From positions 1 through 52,229 of the forward strand of contig DAOWEV010000113.1 of assembly GCA_030638325.1 (NCBI GenBank): a stretch of 52,229 nucleotides of DNA. Reading direction: 5' to 3'. Position numbers and translations under genes: made by a program. The notes beneath the pieces were generated by a model. It saw nothing but the letters and a program-made list of their open reading frames with translations, was not told the origin of the DNA and did no database searches. Below, piece after piece: positions 33,806 through 41,999 of the stretch (position 1 is its first letter; every line of letters begins with the position of its first letter). Origin of the DNA: Bacteroidales bacterium (lineage in GTDB: Bacteria; Bacteroidota; Bacteroidia; Bacteroidales; JAGOPY01).

Positions 33806-33984
33806 TTTTAATTTGAATTAGAAATCAACTTTCTTTGATTATTGTTATGTTTATTTTTGTTATACATTAGGACTGTAGGACTGTAGGAATATTGGAATGT
33901 TGGAATCTTGGAATGTTGGAATCTTGGAATTGGACCCCATTCCATCCTACCATCCTACCATCATTCAGCGCCCAATGTGTAGAA
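33806..33984. repeat. AAATCCACC-type element, copy C, with octamer array
   Basis: The left end GAATTAGAAATCAACTTTCTTTGATTATTG is followed by seven 8-nt units in register from 33870 to 33925 (GGACTGTA twice, GGAATATT, GGAATGTT, GGAATCTT, GGAATGTT, GGAATCTT). An opposing CCATTCCATCCTACCATCC arm and CATTCAGCGCC close the copy, as in B. It lies downstream of the LysE-type gene. Confidence 0.7.
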
Positions 33985-34626
33985 TCACCCAACCAGCTCG
34001 TAAAACGCCCTGAATATCAAATATATACCGAAACCAACCAAGCCTATTCCTGCGAAACGATTGATCCATATGATATAATGAGGCTGAAAATATTTTTTAA
34101 TCTTATAGGCCATAAAACATTTCAACACATCTAATGAAACAATGATTAGCAGGGCCATTGAGAAAATTGTCACCAGCCCTGCGATGGATCCATTATAATT
34201 GCCCGTATAGCCAACAATTACTCCCATCCAGAAAATCCAGACGAAAGGATTGGTTATGTTGATGAAAAAACCCTTGAGTATATAGGTTATTGGACCTGGC
34301 TTGCTGACGGTGGTGTTCTGATCCTGGTTGTTTTTTTTGATATGAACTTTGCGGGTGTAAGTAACAACACCGAAAATGATGAGTAAGATACCCCCAATTA
34401 AGCCAAAAAGATATTGGTGGTCGGGTTTGTAAAACACTTGCACTGCACCAAGAAAACCCAGCCCAACCAGGGTCAGGTCACTTAGAAATACACCAAAAGC
34501 AAGTAGAACACCGGACCAGAACCCCCTGTGAATACTTGTTTGAATCAGAGCGAACAATACCGGCCCGAACCCAAAAACCAGTGATAAGGTCACACCAAGT
34601 ATTATCCCTTCAAGCAAAGATGACAT
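33985..34626 (-). CDS. LysE/RhtB-family amino-acid exporter
   Basis: The 213-residue protein has about six transmembrane segments. Family features are the N-terminal GVTLSLVFGFGPVLFALIQTSIHRGFWSG, GVFLSDLTLVGLG, and FFINITNPFVWIFWMGV. LysE-type proteins export amino acids or related small molecules. Its ATG shares one base with the TAA of the GH3-family gene (TAATG), so translation should be coupled, and the two products probably act on related substrates. Confidence 0.88.
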   Translation of the reverse strand: MSSLLEGIILGVTLSLVFGFGPVLFALIQTSIHRGFWSGVLLAFGVFLSDLTLVGLGFLGAVQVFYKPDHQYLFGLIGGILLIIFGVVTYTRKVHIKKNNQDQNTTVSKPGPITYILKGFFINITNPFVWIFWMGVIVGYTGNYNGSIAGLVTIFSMALLIIVSLDVLKCFMAYKIKKYFQPHYIIWINRFAGIGLVGFGIYLIFRAFYELVG

Positions 34627-36170
34627 TAATTATCTTGAAAATTAGTTTTTTTTAAATAAGTCTCCCATTCAACAAGCTGTTCTTTGTTGAGAACCCTTGG
34701 GAATTTATTTGCACCACCCTCTTTCCCGTGGATCTTCATCCATGTAGAAAAAGCACAGGAAGGCAGTATTTCAACAAAAACATCTTTAATGGCTGATATT
34801 CTCTCTACCCGGTAATCGTCATTCAAAACCTTCAGATATTCATCAATCTTTTCTTTTGCAACATCAGGATTGATATTATCATCAGTCCCCAGGTACCATC
34901 TATGTGCGAACATATTATCATAACTGATTCCGGCAACGGTAAATTCCCGGATTTCAACATTGAATTCGTCAGAAAACATACTGATGGCCCGGTTCATGTT
35001 CTCCTGCGATAAATGCTCACCACAAATACTCAGGAAATGCTTTGTACGACCGGTTATTATGATCTCACAGCATGCTGTAGAGGTAAATTTAATGGTGTCG
35101 CCGATAAGATAACGCCATGCGCCCGCACAATTTGACAATAAAAGTGCATATTCCTCACCATTTTTTACCTCATCTATGGTAAGAACCTGCGGATCCTTAA
35201 CAATATTGCCCTCTGTGTCGAAGTTCTTTCCATTGAACGGCACAAATTCATAGAACAGACCGTTATCTATAACCATTTCCATGACCCTTTCTTCGGGCCG
35301 TCTCTGGAATGCAATATAACCCTCTGAAGCAAGGTAAGACTCATTATATATTACAGGCTTTCCGAATAGCTTATGAAAACTTTTTTCATAAGGCTCAAAA
35401 GCCACACCGCTGTGTACATATACAGCAAGATTGGGCCAGATGTCATGAATTGTCTGAGCATTATAATGTTTAATAATCCTCTCCAGGATGATCTGGATCC
35501 AGGCCGGCACACCGACAATGACACCAATATCCCAGTCTTTGGCTGATTTGACAATCTCATCCACTTTGTTAGACCAATCCCTTTCTTTTGAGATCCTGCG
35601 GCCCGGTTTGTAAAAATGTTGAAACCAGAATGGAATGCTGTTGGCCGAAATACCCGACAGATCACCTTCATAATAAGTTCCGTTATAGTGCAGGTGGGTG
35701 CTTCCCCCGATCATTAAAATACCTTTATCGTAAAATTCAGCAGGAAAATCATAATTTACCGCAGTTACCAACTGCCTGATGCTTACCTTCCGGATGGCCC
35801 GGATCATGTCTTGCGTAACTGGAATATGTTTACTGGATGCTTCAGAAGTTCCCGATGTCAAGGCAAAGTATTTCACCCGGCCCGGCCAGGTAACAAAAGA
35901 CTCTCCGTTGAGCGCACGGTACCACCAATTGCGGAACATGGAATTATAATTCCAGGTTGGAACGCCATCCTGAAATGCTTTAACAATATCATCACTTTTT
36001 AAAATCTCTGCGAATCCGTAATGTTCTCCGAAAAAAGTGAGTTGAGCCTTCTTGAGCAATTTTTTAAGTACCAGAACCTGTGCCTTATAAGGATCAATTT
36101 TCCTTTTCTTCTTGCTCGGAAGATTCCTTATTTCGTAAGCTTTCTTTACAATTGATCCCAGTATAGGCAT
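34626..36170 (-). CDS. GH3-family acyl-adenylating enzyme (acyl-acid amido synthetase)
   Basis: The 514-residue protein fits the GH3 auxin-responsive family of the ANL adenylate-forming superfamily. The ATP-binding P-loop is TSGTSEASSKHIP near 106-118, the second motif is YNESYLASEGYIAF, and GRTKHFLSICGEHLS marks the hinge to the C-terminal domain. Plant GH3 enzymes link amino acids to jasmonate or auxin. The bacterial substrate is not known. The stop overlaps the start of the LysE exporter. Confidence 0.88.
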   Translation of the reverse strand: MPILGSIVKKAYEIRNLPSKKKRKIDPYKAQVLVLKKLLKKAQLTFFGEHYGFAEILKSDDIVKAFQDGVPTWNYNSMFRNWWYRALNGESFVTWPGRVKYFALTSGTSEASSKHIPVTQDMIRAIRKVSIRQLVTAVNYDFPAEFYDKGILMIGGSTHLHYNGTYYEGDLSGISANSIPFWFQHFYKPGRRISKERDWSNKVDEIVKSAKDWDIGVIVGVPAWIQIILERIIKHYNAQTIHDIWPNLAVYVHSGVAFEPYEKSFHKLFGKPVIYNESYLASEGYIAFQRRPEERVMEMVIDNGLFYEFVPFNGKNFDTEGNIVKDPQVLTIDEVKNGEEYALLLSNCAGAWRYLIGDTIKFTSTACCEIIITGRTKHFLSICGEHLSQENMNRAISMFSDEFNVEIREFTVAGISYDNMFAHRWYLGTDDNINPDVAKEKIDEYLKVLNDDYRVERISAIKDVFVEILPSCAFSTWMKIHGKEGGANKFPRVLNKEQLVEWETYLKKTNFQDN

Positions 36171-36250
36171 TTGGAAACGGGGGTTAATGAATGTGTTGGC
36201 AAAAATATAAAAATTATTTGGTTAATTTTACAATCCTTAAAATCTCGAAA

Positions 36251-37321
36251 ATGGACGGTTTTTTTCATAAATTCATTATCCTGATCACGGTCTTACTAAT
36301 AGTTGCTTTTGTTGTTGTATTTTTTGTAATAGTACTGGCTGCAGTCACAAATTACCATCCTGAAGATATTGAAGAACGTGAAGTTTTCGGGAAAGAAAAT
36401 AAAATCCGGATGACTGGTGATGAACTTAATTTTATGACTTGGAATATAGGCTATTGCGGCCTGGGCCTGGAAATGAATTTCTTTTATGATGGCGGAAGAA
36501 TGGTACGGCCGGATAAACAGCAATACCTGAAATATCAAAAAGGGATACAAGATTACTTGCGGGAACAGGATACCATTGATTTTATTTGTATTCAGGAAGT
36601 AGATGTGTATTCAAAACGTAGTTATTTCAGCGATCAGTGGCAATGGTTCCTGCAAAACCTGGAGGGTCATTATGGGACCTTTGCTTTTAACTATGATGTC
36701 CGCTTTGTTCCTTTGCCGGTCTGGAACCCTATGGGAAGGGTGAGATCCGGCCTCTCCACCTTTTCTCGTTACGAACCGGAAAGTGCTGAAAGATACGCCT
36801 TTAAAGGTAACTATCGTTGGCCAATGAGATGGTTCATGCTAGACCGGTGTTTTATTAAATCCGTTTTTTCGCTTGAAAGCGGCAGAAAACTGGTGCTCCT
36901 AAATACTCATAATTCTGCTTTTGATGATGGGTCACTGCGTCAGGAACAATTGGAAGTGCTCAGGAGGGTGATGATAAGTGAATATGAAAAAGGAAATTTT
37001 GTGGTCACCTGCGGTGACTGGAATATGAATCCACCCGGATTCTATGCATGGAAAATACACAATGGAGATATGGTGAAGACAGTTCTTCCGTCTATAGAAA
37101 ATGATTATCTTCCGGAAGGATGGAAATGGGCTTTCGATCCCAAAACCCCGACCAATAGAGAACTCATTGAATCATACCTGAAAACAAGAACTGCTACTAC
37201 CATTATTGATTTTTTTGTATTCTCTCCAAATATGGAATTACTGGAAGTTCATACCGGTGACCTTGGATTTGAAGATTCGGATCATAATCCGGTTTTTTTG
37301 AAAGTTCGGCTGAGGGAGTAA
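36251..37321 (+). CDS. Membrane-anchored endonuclease/exonuclease/phosphatase-family protein
   Basis: The 356-residue protein has one N-terminal transmembrane helix (residues about 8-34) and then an EEP fold. The metal and catalytic motifs are MTWNIGYCG, CIQEVD, LNTHNSAFDDG, CGDWNMNPP and the final EDSDHNPVF. These proteins cleave phosphodiesters; candidates are lipids, inositol phosphates or nucleic acids, and the sequence does not decide. The frame is open from 36191, but MDGFFHKF at 36251 is the natural start before the helix. The gene diverges from the GH3 gene. Confidence 0.87.
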   Translation: MDGFFHKFIILITVLLIVAFVVVFFVIVLAAVTNYHPEDIEEREVFGKENKIRMTGDELNFMTWNIGYCGLGLEMNFFYDGGRMVRPDKQQYLKYQKGIQDYLREQDTIDFICIQEVDVYSKRSYFSDQWQWFLQNLEGHYGTFAFNYDVRFVPLPVWNPMGRVRSGLSTFSRYEPESAERYAFKGNYRWPMRWFMLDRCFIKSVFSLESGRKLVLLNTHNSAFDDGSLRQEQLEVLRRVMISEYEKGNFVVTCGDWNMNPPGFYAWKIHNGDMVKTVLPSIENDYLPEGWKWAFDPKTPTNRELIESYLKTRTATTIIDFFVFSPNMELLEVHTGDLGFEDSDHNPVFLKVRLRE

Positions 37322-37401
37322 GCGAAGAGGCGAGAGGGCGAAGAGGCGAGAGGGCGAAAAGGCGAAGAGGCGAAGAGGCGAAAGGGCGAGAGGGCGAGAG
37401 G
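37322..37401. repeat. GCGARRRG octamer array (10 units)
   Basis: Ten consecutive 8-nt units in register (GCGAAGAG, GCGAGAGG, GCGAAAAG and GCGAAAGG variants) begin directly after the EEP gene stop. From 37463 to 37530 two short heptamer strings of the CTTCCGA/CTTCGGA type face each other (GTCCGAAGAC...CTTCGGACT). Confidence 0.88.
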
Positions 37402-37538
37402 GCGATTTGAGTGCATTTTGAGAAGATCGGTAGCCTGATTAATTCATGACACCTTAAGGGCAAGTCAGAAGTCCGAAGACAGGAGACGGGAGCTGTTAAA
37501 AAACTTCGGACTCCGGACTTCCGACTTCAACGAGCAGC

Positions 37539-38663
37539 TTAGATAAAAAGTTCCGAGGCAATACCATCTGCAAACAGTTTTCCATGTTCGGTCAGAAAAA
37601 CCCTATTCCCATTCTTCAATAGTTTTCCTTCATGAATAAATTTTTGAGACGATTTCCGGAAACTGTCACAGTATGTTTTTCCGAACACATTCTGAATGTG
37701 CTCCAGATCACAACCCCAGTGAGTACGGAGAGACGTCATGACATACTCATTGTATTTCTGATCATTGGAAAGGAATTCTTTTTCCATAATTGTATTTTGG
37801 TAATCCCCCAGTTGAATATATTTCGGCAGGCTTGAAACATTCCACTGCCGGGAATGACCGTTGTAGGAGTGGGCTGAAGGGCCTAATCCCAGGTAATTGC
37901 CTCCAAGCCAGTATATACTGTTATGCCTGGAATAAAAGCCTGCCCTGCTGAAATTTGATATCTCATAATGAATAAAATCATGATGTTTTGTTTTTTCGAG
38001 GAGGGTCTTGAACTGATCAACAGAGGCCTGCTCATCTGGCGCCCGGGTTTTTTCTTTACGGATGAGCTGGTGCAGAGCAGTTTTCGGCTCAACAGTCAAG
38101 GCATAAGCAGAAAGATGCGGGAGATCAAAGCTGAAAAACCGATCCAGGTTTTGTTCCCATTTAACATCTGTGAGGGTTGGTATTCCATATATCAGGTCAA
38201 TGGTAAGATTTTCAAAGCCGTGATCCTGTGCTGTCTTAATGGATCCCTCAGACTGAGAAGCATTATGGATCCTGTTCAGGTATTGCAGGTCTGCATCAAA
38301 GAATGATTGCACCCCTATGCTCAAACGGTTGATGGGTGTACCGGAAAGCATTTTGATCTTCGGGGTATCCAGGTCATCAGGATTTGCTTCAAGGGTGATC
38401 TCGGCGTTTTTTGAAATCTCATGCAGACTATAAATTTTATCAAGGATGAGTAAAAGTTCTTTTTCAACTAATAAGGAAGGTGTCCCGCCGCCAAAATAAA
38501 TGGTATTGACAATCTCTCCTTCCAGGTAATCTTGCTGTATTTCAGCCTCTTTCAATAAAATCTTCAGAAAAGCTTCTCTCTGCCTGTCAGAAGCCACGGA
38601 AAAAAAATTGCAATAATGACATTTACGTTTACAAAATGGAATATGGATATAAATGCCGGCCAT
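37539..38663 (-). CDS. hemW: Radical-SAM heme chaperone HemW
   Basis: The 374-residue protein has the radical-SAM cluster Cys11-Cys15-Cys18 in CKRKCHYCNF, where the Phe after the third Cys-x marks HemW/HemN types. YFGGGTPSLL, RLSIGVQSFF and IDLIYGIPTLT follow. It lacks the extended N-terminus of HemN, and HemW is the usual role for this length: binding heme and delivering it to respiratory enzymes. It lies 4 bases after the histidine kinase gene, so the two are co-transcribed. Confidence 0.92.
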   Translation of the reverse strand: MAGIYIHIPFCKRKCHYCNFFSVASDRQREAFLKILLKEAEIQQDYLEGEIVNTIYFGGGTPSLLVEKELLLILDKIYSLHEISKNAEITLEANPDDLDTPKIKMLSGTPINRLSIGVQSFFDADLQYLNRIHNASQSEGSIKTAQDHGFENLTIDLIYGIPTLTDVKWEQNLDRFFSFDLPHLSAYALTVEPKTALHQLIRKEKTRAPDEQASVDQFKTLLEKTKHHDFIHYEISNFSRAGFYSRHNSIYWLGGNYLGLGPSAHSYNGHSRQWNVSSLPKYIQLGDYQNTIMEKEFLSNDQKYNEYVMTSLRTHWGCDLEHIQNVFGKTYCDSFRKSSQKFIHEGKLLKNGNRVFLTEHGKLFADGIASELFI

Positions 38664-38667
38664 CTGA

Positions 38668-40176
38668 TCACTTCTTCAGGACGATCCTGATCACTGTACC
38701 ACTATTTATGACAGAAGACCTGACGAATATTTTGCCTTTGTGATAATCATGGATGATGCGTTTGGAAAGAGATAATCCCAGTCCCCAGCCCCTTTTCTTA
38801 CTGGTATATCCCGGATTGAAGATAGATTTAAAGTGTGATTTGTGAATACCCTTGCCGGTATCTCGCACATCGATAACTACCTGTTTTTCTTCATCCATAA
38901 TATTAATGAAAATAGAACCAACACTGTTCATTGCGTCTACAGCATTCTTGCAAAGGTTTTCGATGACCCATTCGAAAAGATGTTTATTCAGAGGAACAAG
39001 CACTTTTGTTTTGGCTGCGGGAGAAATATTGTAATTTATCTTACTGGAAGTGCGGGGCTTTAAATAGTCGACAGAGTCATATATAACATCAATAACATTA
39101 TGGATTTCAAGATTGGCCGGAGACCCGATCTTGGAGAACCGGTCAGTAATAATTTCAAGCCTGTTAATATCCTTTTCCATTTCTTTAATCCCCTCATATT
39201 CAATCCCTTTCATTTTAAGCAATTCCAGCCAGGCCATGAGTGACGACAGTGGTGTTCCGAGTTGGTGGGCCGTTTCCTTTGACATCCCTATCCATACCAG
39301 GTTCTGTTCGGCCTTCCTGGCCATACTAAACAATAAATAGGCAATAAAGAGAAACAAACCAATGATCATAAATTGAACGTATGGATAATACATGATCTGT
39401 GTCAAAAGATCAGAATCCATGTAAAAAATATAGGTTTTTCCCACCTCCGGGAGTTCAATTTCGATCGGGTCATTCTCTTCGGCCATTTCATCCACAAAAC
39501 TTTTCACATATTCCGGATCATCCAGTTTTTCTTTGTCTACATTCCCCGATTCGAAAATATTTTGCCTGGTGCTGTCAGTGATCACTACCGGAACGGAAGC
39601 GGAATTGCCGGCAACTTCAGAGAAGAACGATAAGATCAGATCATCCAGCACCGTTCGCAGCTCCGTATAGATCTTCGACTCCTTAAAATATAACAATCCA
39701 TAATCGCTGCCGGTATAATTGATCCTGATCGGGTCGAAAGTGGAGAATTCAACCTTCAGGCTATCAGTCATAAATTTTGTGTTTTCTATTTCCGGGTCAT
39801 CAATATTCCGGTAGCTGGTGATGATACTGTCGCCGAAAGTGAGTATGACCGGGATAGTAGTGTTCATTTCCATGATCCGCCGGTAGAACTCCAGCGACTG
39901 AGATTGGTCTTCGGACATGAAATTCCGGTAGGCTGTGGCCAGGATTTCGGCTCGTTTCTGTTCTTCCTCCCGGATCTGCTCAAAAAACCGGGTTGTGTAA
40001 TTTACAAGCTCGGCCTTCTGGCGGATAGCGTTGGCCCAGATCCTGATGTTTTGTCTTTCATCCATGGCAATTTCTCTGACCAGCCGGTTAGTATACCATA
40101 ATGATACTACTATGATCGCTGCTGCAAGAGCAAACAACATCCATTTCCACCTTCTTTTTTTGTAATAGATCTGCAC
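38668..40176 (-). CDS. Membrane sensor histidine kinase
   Basis: The 502-residue protein has transmembrane helices at about 13-29 and 265-285 enclosing a periplasmic sensor region of about 230 residues. The phosphoacceptor His304 lies in KETAHQLGTPLSSLMAWLE. The ATPase part has the N box NLCKNAVDAM, DTGKGI, and KKRGWGLGLSL. The start codon is GTG at 40174-40176. No response regulator is adjacent; the phosphotransfer partner is unknown. hemW follows by 4 bases. Confidence 0.92.
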   Translation of the reverse strand: MQIYYKKRRWKWMLFALAAAIIVVSLWYTNRLVREIAMDERQNIRIWANAIRQKAELVNYTTRFFEQIREEEQKRAEILATAYRNFMSEDQSQSLEFYRRIMEMNTTIPVILTFGDSIITSYRNIDDPEIENTKFMTDSLKVEFSTFDPIRINYTGSDYGLLYFKESKIYTELRTVLDDLILSFFSEVAGNSASVPVVITDSTRQNIFESGNVDKEKLDDPEYVKSFVDEMAEENDPIEIELPEVGKTYIFYMDSDLLTQIMYYPYVQFMIIGLFLFIAYLLFSMARKAEQNLVWIGMSKETAHQLGTPLSSLMAWLELLKMKGIEYEGIKEMEKDINRLEIITDRFSKIGSPANLEIHNVIDVIYDSVDYLKPRTSSKINYNISPAAKTKVLVPLNKHLFEWVIENLCKNAVDAMNSVGSIFINIMDEEKQVVIDVRDTGKGIHKSHFKSIFNPGYTSKKRGWGLGLSLSKRIIHDYHKGKIFVRSSVINSGTVIRIVLKK

Positions 40177-40192
40177 TAAGAGTATCTTTTAA

Positions 40193-40400
40193 TTTGAAAT
40201 CCACTTTCTTTGACGGTTGTAATATTGGACTGCAGGACTGTAAGACTGTCCTACCATCCTACCATCCTACCATCCTACTATCCTACTATCCTACCGTCTT
40301 ACCATCCTACCGTCCTACCGTCCTACCATCCTACCATCCTATCGTCCTACCGTCCTACCGTCATTCAACGCCACCTTCTTAAAGAGAGGATTTTTAAATA
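40193..40400. repeat. AAATCCACC-type element, copy D, with 14-unit octamer array
   Basis: The left end TTTGAAATCCACTTTCTTTGACGG and the right end CAACGCCACC...GAGAGGATTTTTA match the other copies. Between them, 40250-40361 is fourteen 8-nt units in perfect register (CCTACCAT, CCTACTAT, CCTACCGT and near variants), preceded by GGACTGCA/GGACTGTA units that can pair with them. The rest of the gap 40177-40603 holds a heptamer string at 40505-40537 and no gene. Confidence 0.88.
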
Positions 40401-40603
40401 CAAACGGCCAGGAACTTAAATTATTTGGTATAAAATTAGAAAAAAATCAGCAAATGAGACCCAACTCCCAATTTCTTCACACCCTTCACATCTCACACTT
40501 CCCATCTTCGGTCTTCCGACTTCCGACTTCGGACTTTTATCTTCCATCTTCCATTAAATTCGCAACAACACCCTTTTTTGTATCTTTATGAAAAAATAAA
40601 GCA

Positions 40604-41464
40604 ATGATAACAATTGGGAAAACTACATTTATAGGACTGATGCTTATACTCTTAAATCAGGCATTTTGCCAGGATGAAAGCATTATTATATCAGGCAAAC
40701 TGGAAAAAGCCTGGGAAACAGATAAAATTTTCAAAGTGCCTGAATCTGTATGTTACGATCCGGAAAATAAAATATTGTACATTTCCAATATCAACGGAAA
40801 CCCCTCGGCAAAAGATGGCAATGGTTTCATTTCAATGATGTCGCTTGAAGGAGAAGTACTTGATCTGGAATGGGTCAAAGGCCTGGACGCACCAAAGGGG
40901 ATGGGTGTTCAGAATGGTTACCTTTATGTGACTGACATTGACAAACTGGTGAAGATCAGCATCTCAGAAGGGAAAATCCTGCAGAAATACCCGGCAGTTA
41001 ATGCAAAATTTTTAAATGACATAGCTATTGGCAAGAAGGATTATGTATATGTTACAGATATGCAAAACACCACAATTTATCGCTATAAAGATGGTGAATT
41101 CTTTGTGTGGATGGACGATGAAATACTTACTTCACCAAACGGGTTATATATTGATGATGATTTCTTATTCGTGGGATGTAAGAAGATCATAAAAATAAAC
41201 ACAGATGATAAATCATGGGAAATAATCGCGGGTGGCACTGGCGGCATTGACGGTTTGGAAAGATTACCGGATGGAAATTTTGTCTTTTCTGATTGGCAGG
41301 GCCATGTTTACCTGTCAGATAATGAAGGAACCATAACAGAGATCCTCGATACTACACCTGCCGGAATAAACGCTGCCGACATCGAATTCATCCCGGAACA
41401 AAGCTTATTGTTAATCCCGACATTTTTTGACAACAGGATAATGGCCTACAAACTGACCCAATGA
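40604..41464 (+). CDS. Secreted SMP-30/gluconolactonase-like beta-propeller protein
   Basis: The 286-residue product has a signal peptide ending at AFCQ and then blades of an SMP-30/NHL-type propeller (VPESVCYDPENKILYISNI, GLDAPKGMGVQNGYLYVTDI, LNDIAIGKKDYVYVTDM, LTSPNGLYIDDDFLFVG, GGIDGLERLPDGNFVFSDW). Metal-binding Glu and Asn residues of SMP-30 are plausible in PESV and SPNG. The activity could be a lactonase, but a non-catalytic role cannot be excluded. It stands alone, followed by a hairpin. Confidence 0.8.
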   Translation: MITIGKTTFIGLMLILLNQAFCQDESIIISGKLEKAWETDKIFKVPESVCYDPENKILYISNINGNPSAKDGNGFISMMSLEGEVLDLEWVKGLDAPKGMGVQNGYLYVTDIDKLVKISISEGKILQKYPAVNAKFLNDIAIGKKDYVYVTDMQNTTIYRYKDGEFFVWMDDEILTSPNGLYIDDDFLFVGCKKIIKINTDDKSWEIIAGGTGGIDGLERLPDGNFVFSDWQGHVYLSDNEGTITEILDTTPAGINAADIEFIPEQSLLLIPTFFDNRIMAYKLTQ

Positions 41465-41474
41465 TTCCTGTTCA

Positions 41475-41499
41475 ATAACGGACATTATCTGCCCGTTAT
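41475..41499 (+). terminator. Hairpin after the SMP-30-like gene
   Basis: ATAACGG pairs with CCGTTAT (7 bp) 11 bases after the stop codon. There is no T-run directly after it, so it is a moderate candidate. Confidence 0.45.
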
Positions 41500-41663
41500 C
41501 ATACAATTCCTGTTTTTCTCAATCCATATTATTTTACCTAATATATTGTGTGTCAAAACAATGAGATTTTTGGCATAAATATTTGTCATATATATTGTAA
41601 AAGATTTTAACCCGAATGAAAACAAGAAAAAATATAAATAAAAAATATAGTTTTTTTTATATG

Positions 41664-41794
41664 ACCAGGTTTGGACCCGGGGGCAAGCTCCTAAGCGCAA
41701 AACATTATCTTCCAACCGCTAATTTGGTTAATACTATAAGGAATAACACCTTCATTCCCTCCTTCTCGCTGCCTGAGGGTCCATCCTACCTGGT
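41664..41794. repeat. 131 bp segment bounded by ACCAGGT...GGACCC inverted ends
   Basis: ACCAGGTTTGGACCC at 41664-41678 faces GGGTCCATCCTACCTGGT at 41777-41794. The interior has no convincing ORF and is richer in GC than its flanks. It may be a small non-autonomous element or a structured RNA. Confidence 0.45.
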
Positions 41795-41834
41795 TTTGTC
41801 TCCGATAGCAGTGATGATATGATAAGATGTAACT

Positions 41835-41854
41835 ATTGTTCGGTTTTGAACAAT
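41835..41854. promoter_or_regulatory. Palindromic upstream activator site
   Basis: ATTGTTC-ggtttt-GAACAAT is a 7-bp-arm inverted repeat lying about 80-100 bases before the sigma-54 promoter of the export operon. That is the usual place for an enhancer-binding protein such as an NtrC/AtoC-type regulator. Confidence 0.6.
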
Positions 41855-41934
41855 TGTGTATTTGAATGAACACTAATTGAAACACACACACTAACAATTA
41901 ATCATAAAATATATAATATCAGTAGATTATAAAA

Positions 41935-41952
41935 ATGGCACACTTTTAGCTA
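41935..41952 (+). promoter_or_regulatory. Sigma-54 (RpoN) promoter of the export operon
   Basis: The sequence ATGGCACACTTTTAGCTA holds the -24 GG at 41937-41938 and the -12 GC at 41949-41950, exactly 10 bases apart, within a TGGCAC-N5-TTGC-like frame. The expected transcription start near 41962 leaves a 40-base leader to the ATG at 42000. No TAnnTTTG box competes with it. Confidence 0.78.
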
Positions 41953-41999
41953 TTACGTAGGACTGTTATTCTCAATTACCAAATTAAACTGATAAAAAA

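Noticed and set aside
33806..33984. tRNA or other small RNA gene in the gap
   Set aside because: The hairpins belong to the dispersed repeat; there is no cloverleaf, T-loop or CCA end.
40250..40361. CRISPR-like array
   Set aside because: The units are 8 nt and contiguous, with no spacers between repeats and no cas genes nearby.
41691..41897. Small minus-strand ORF of 68 codons in the gap before the export operon
   Set aside because: It overlaps the inverted-repeat island and the activator-site palindrome, and has no recognisable domain or protein-like composition.
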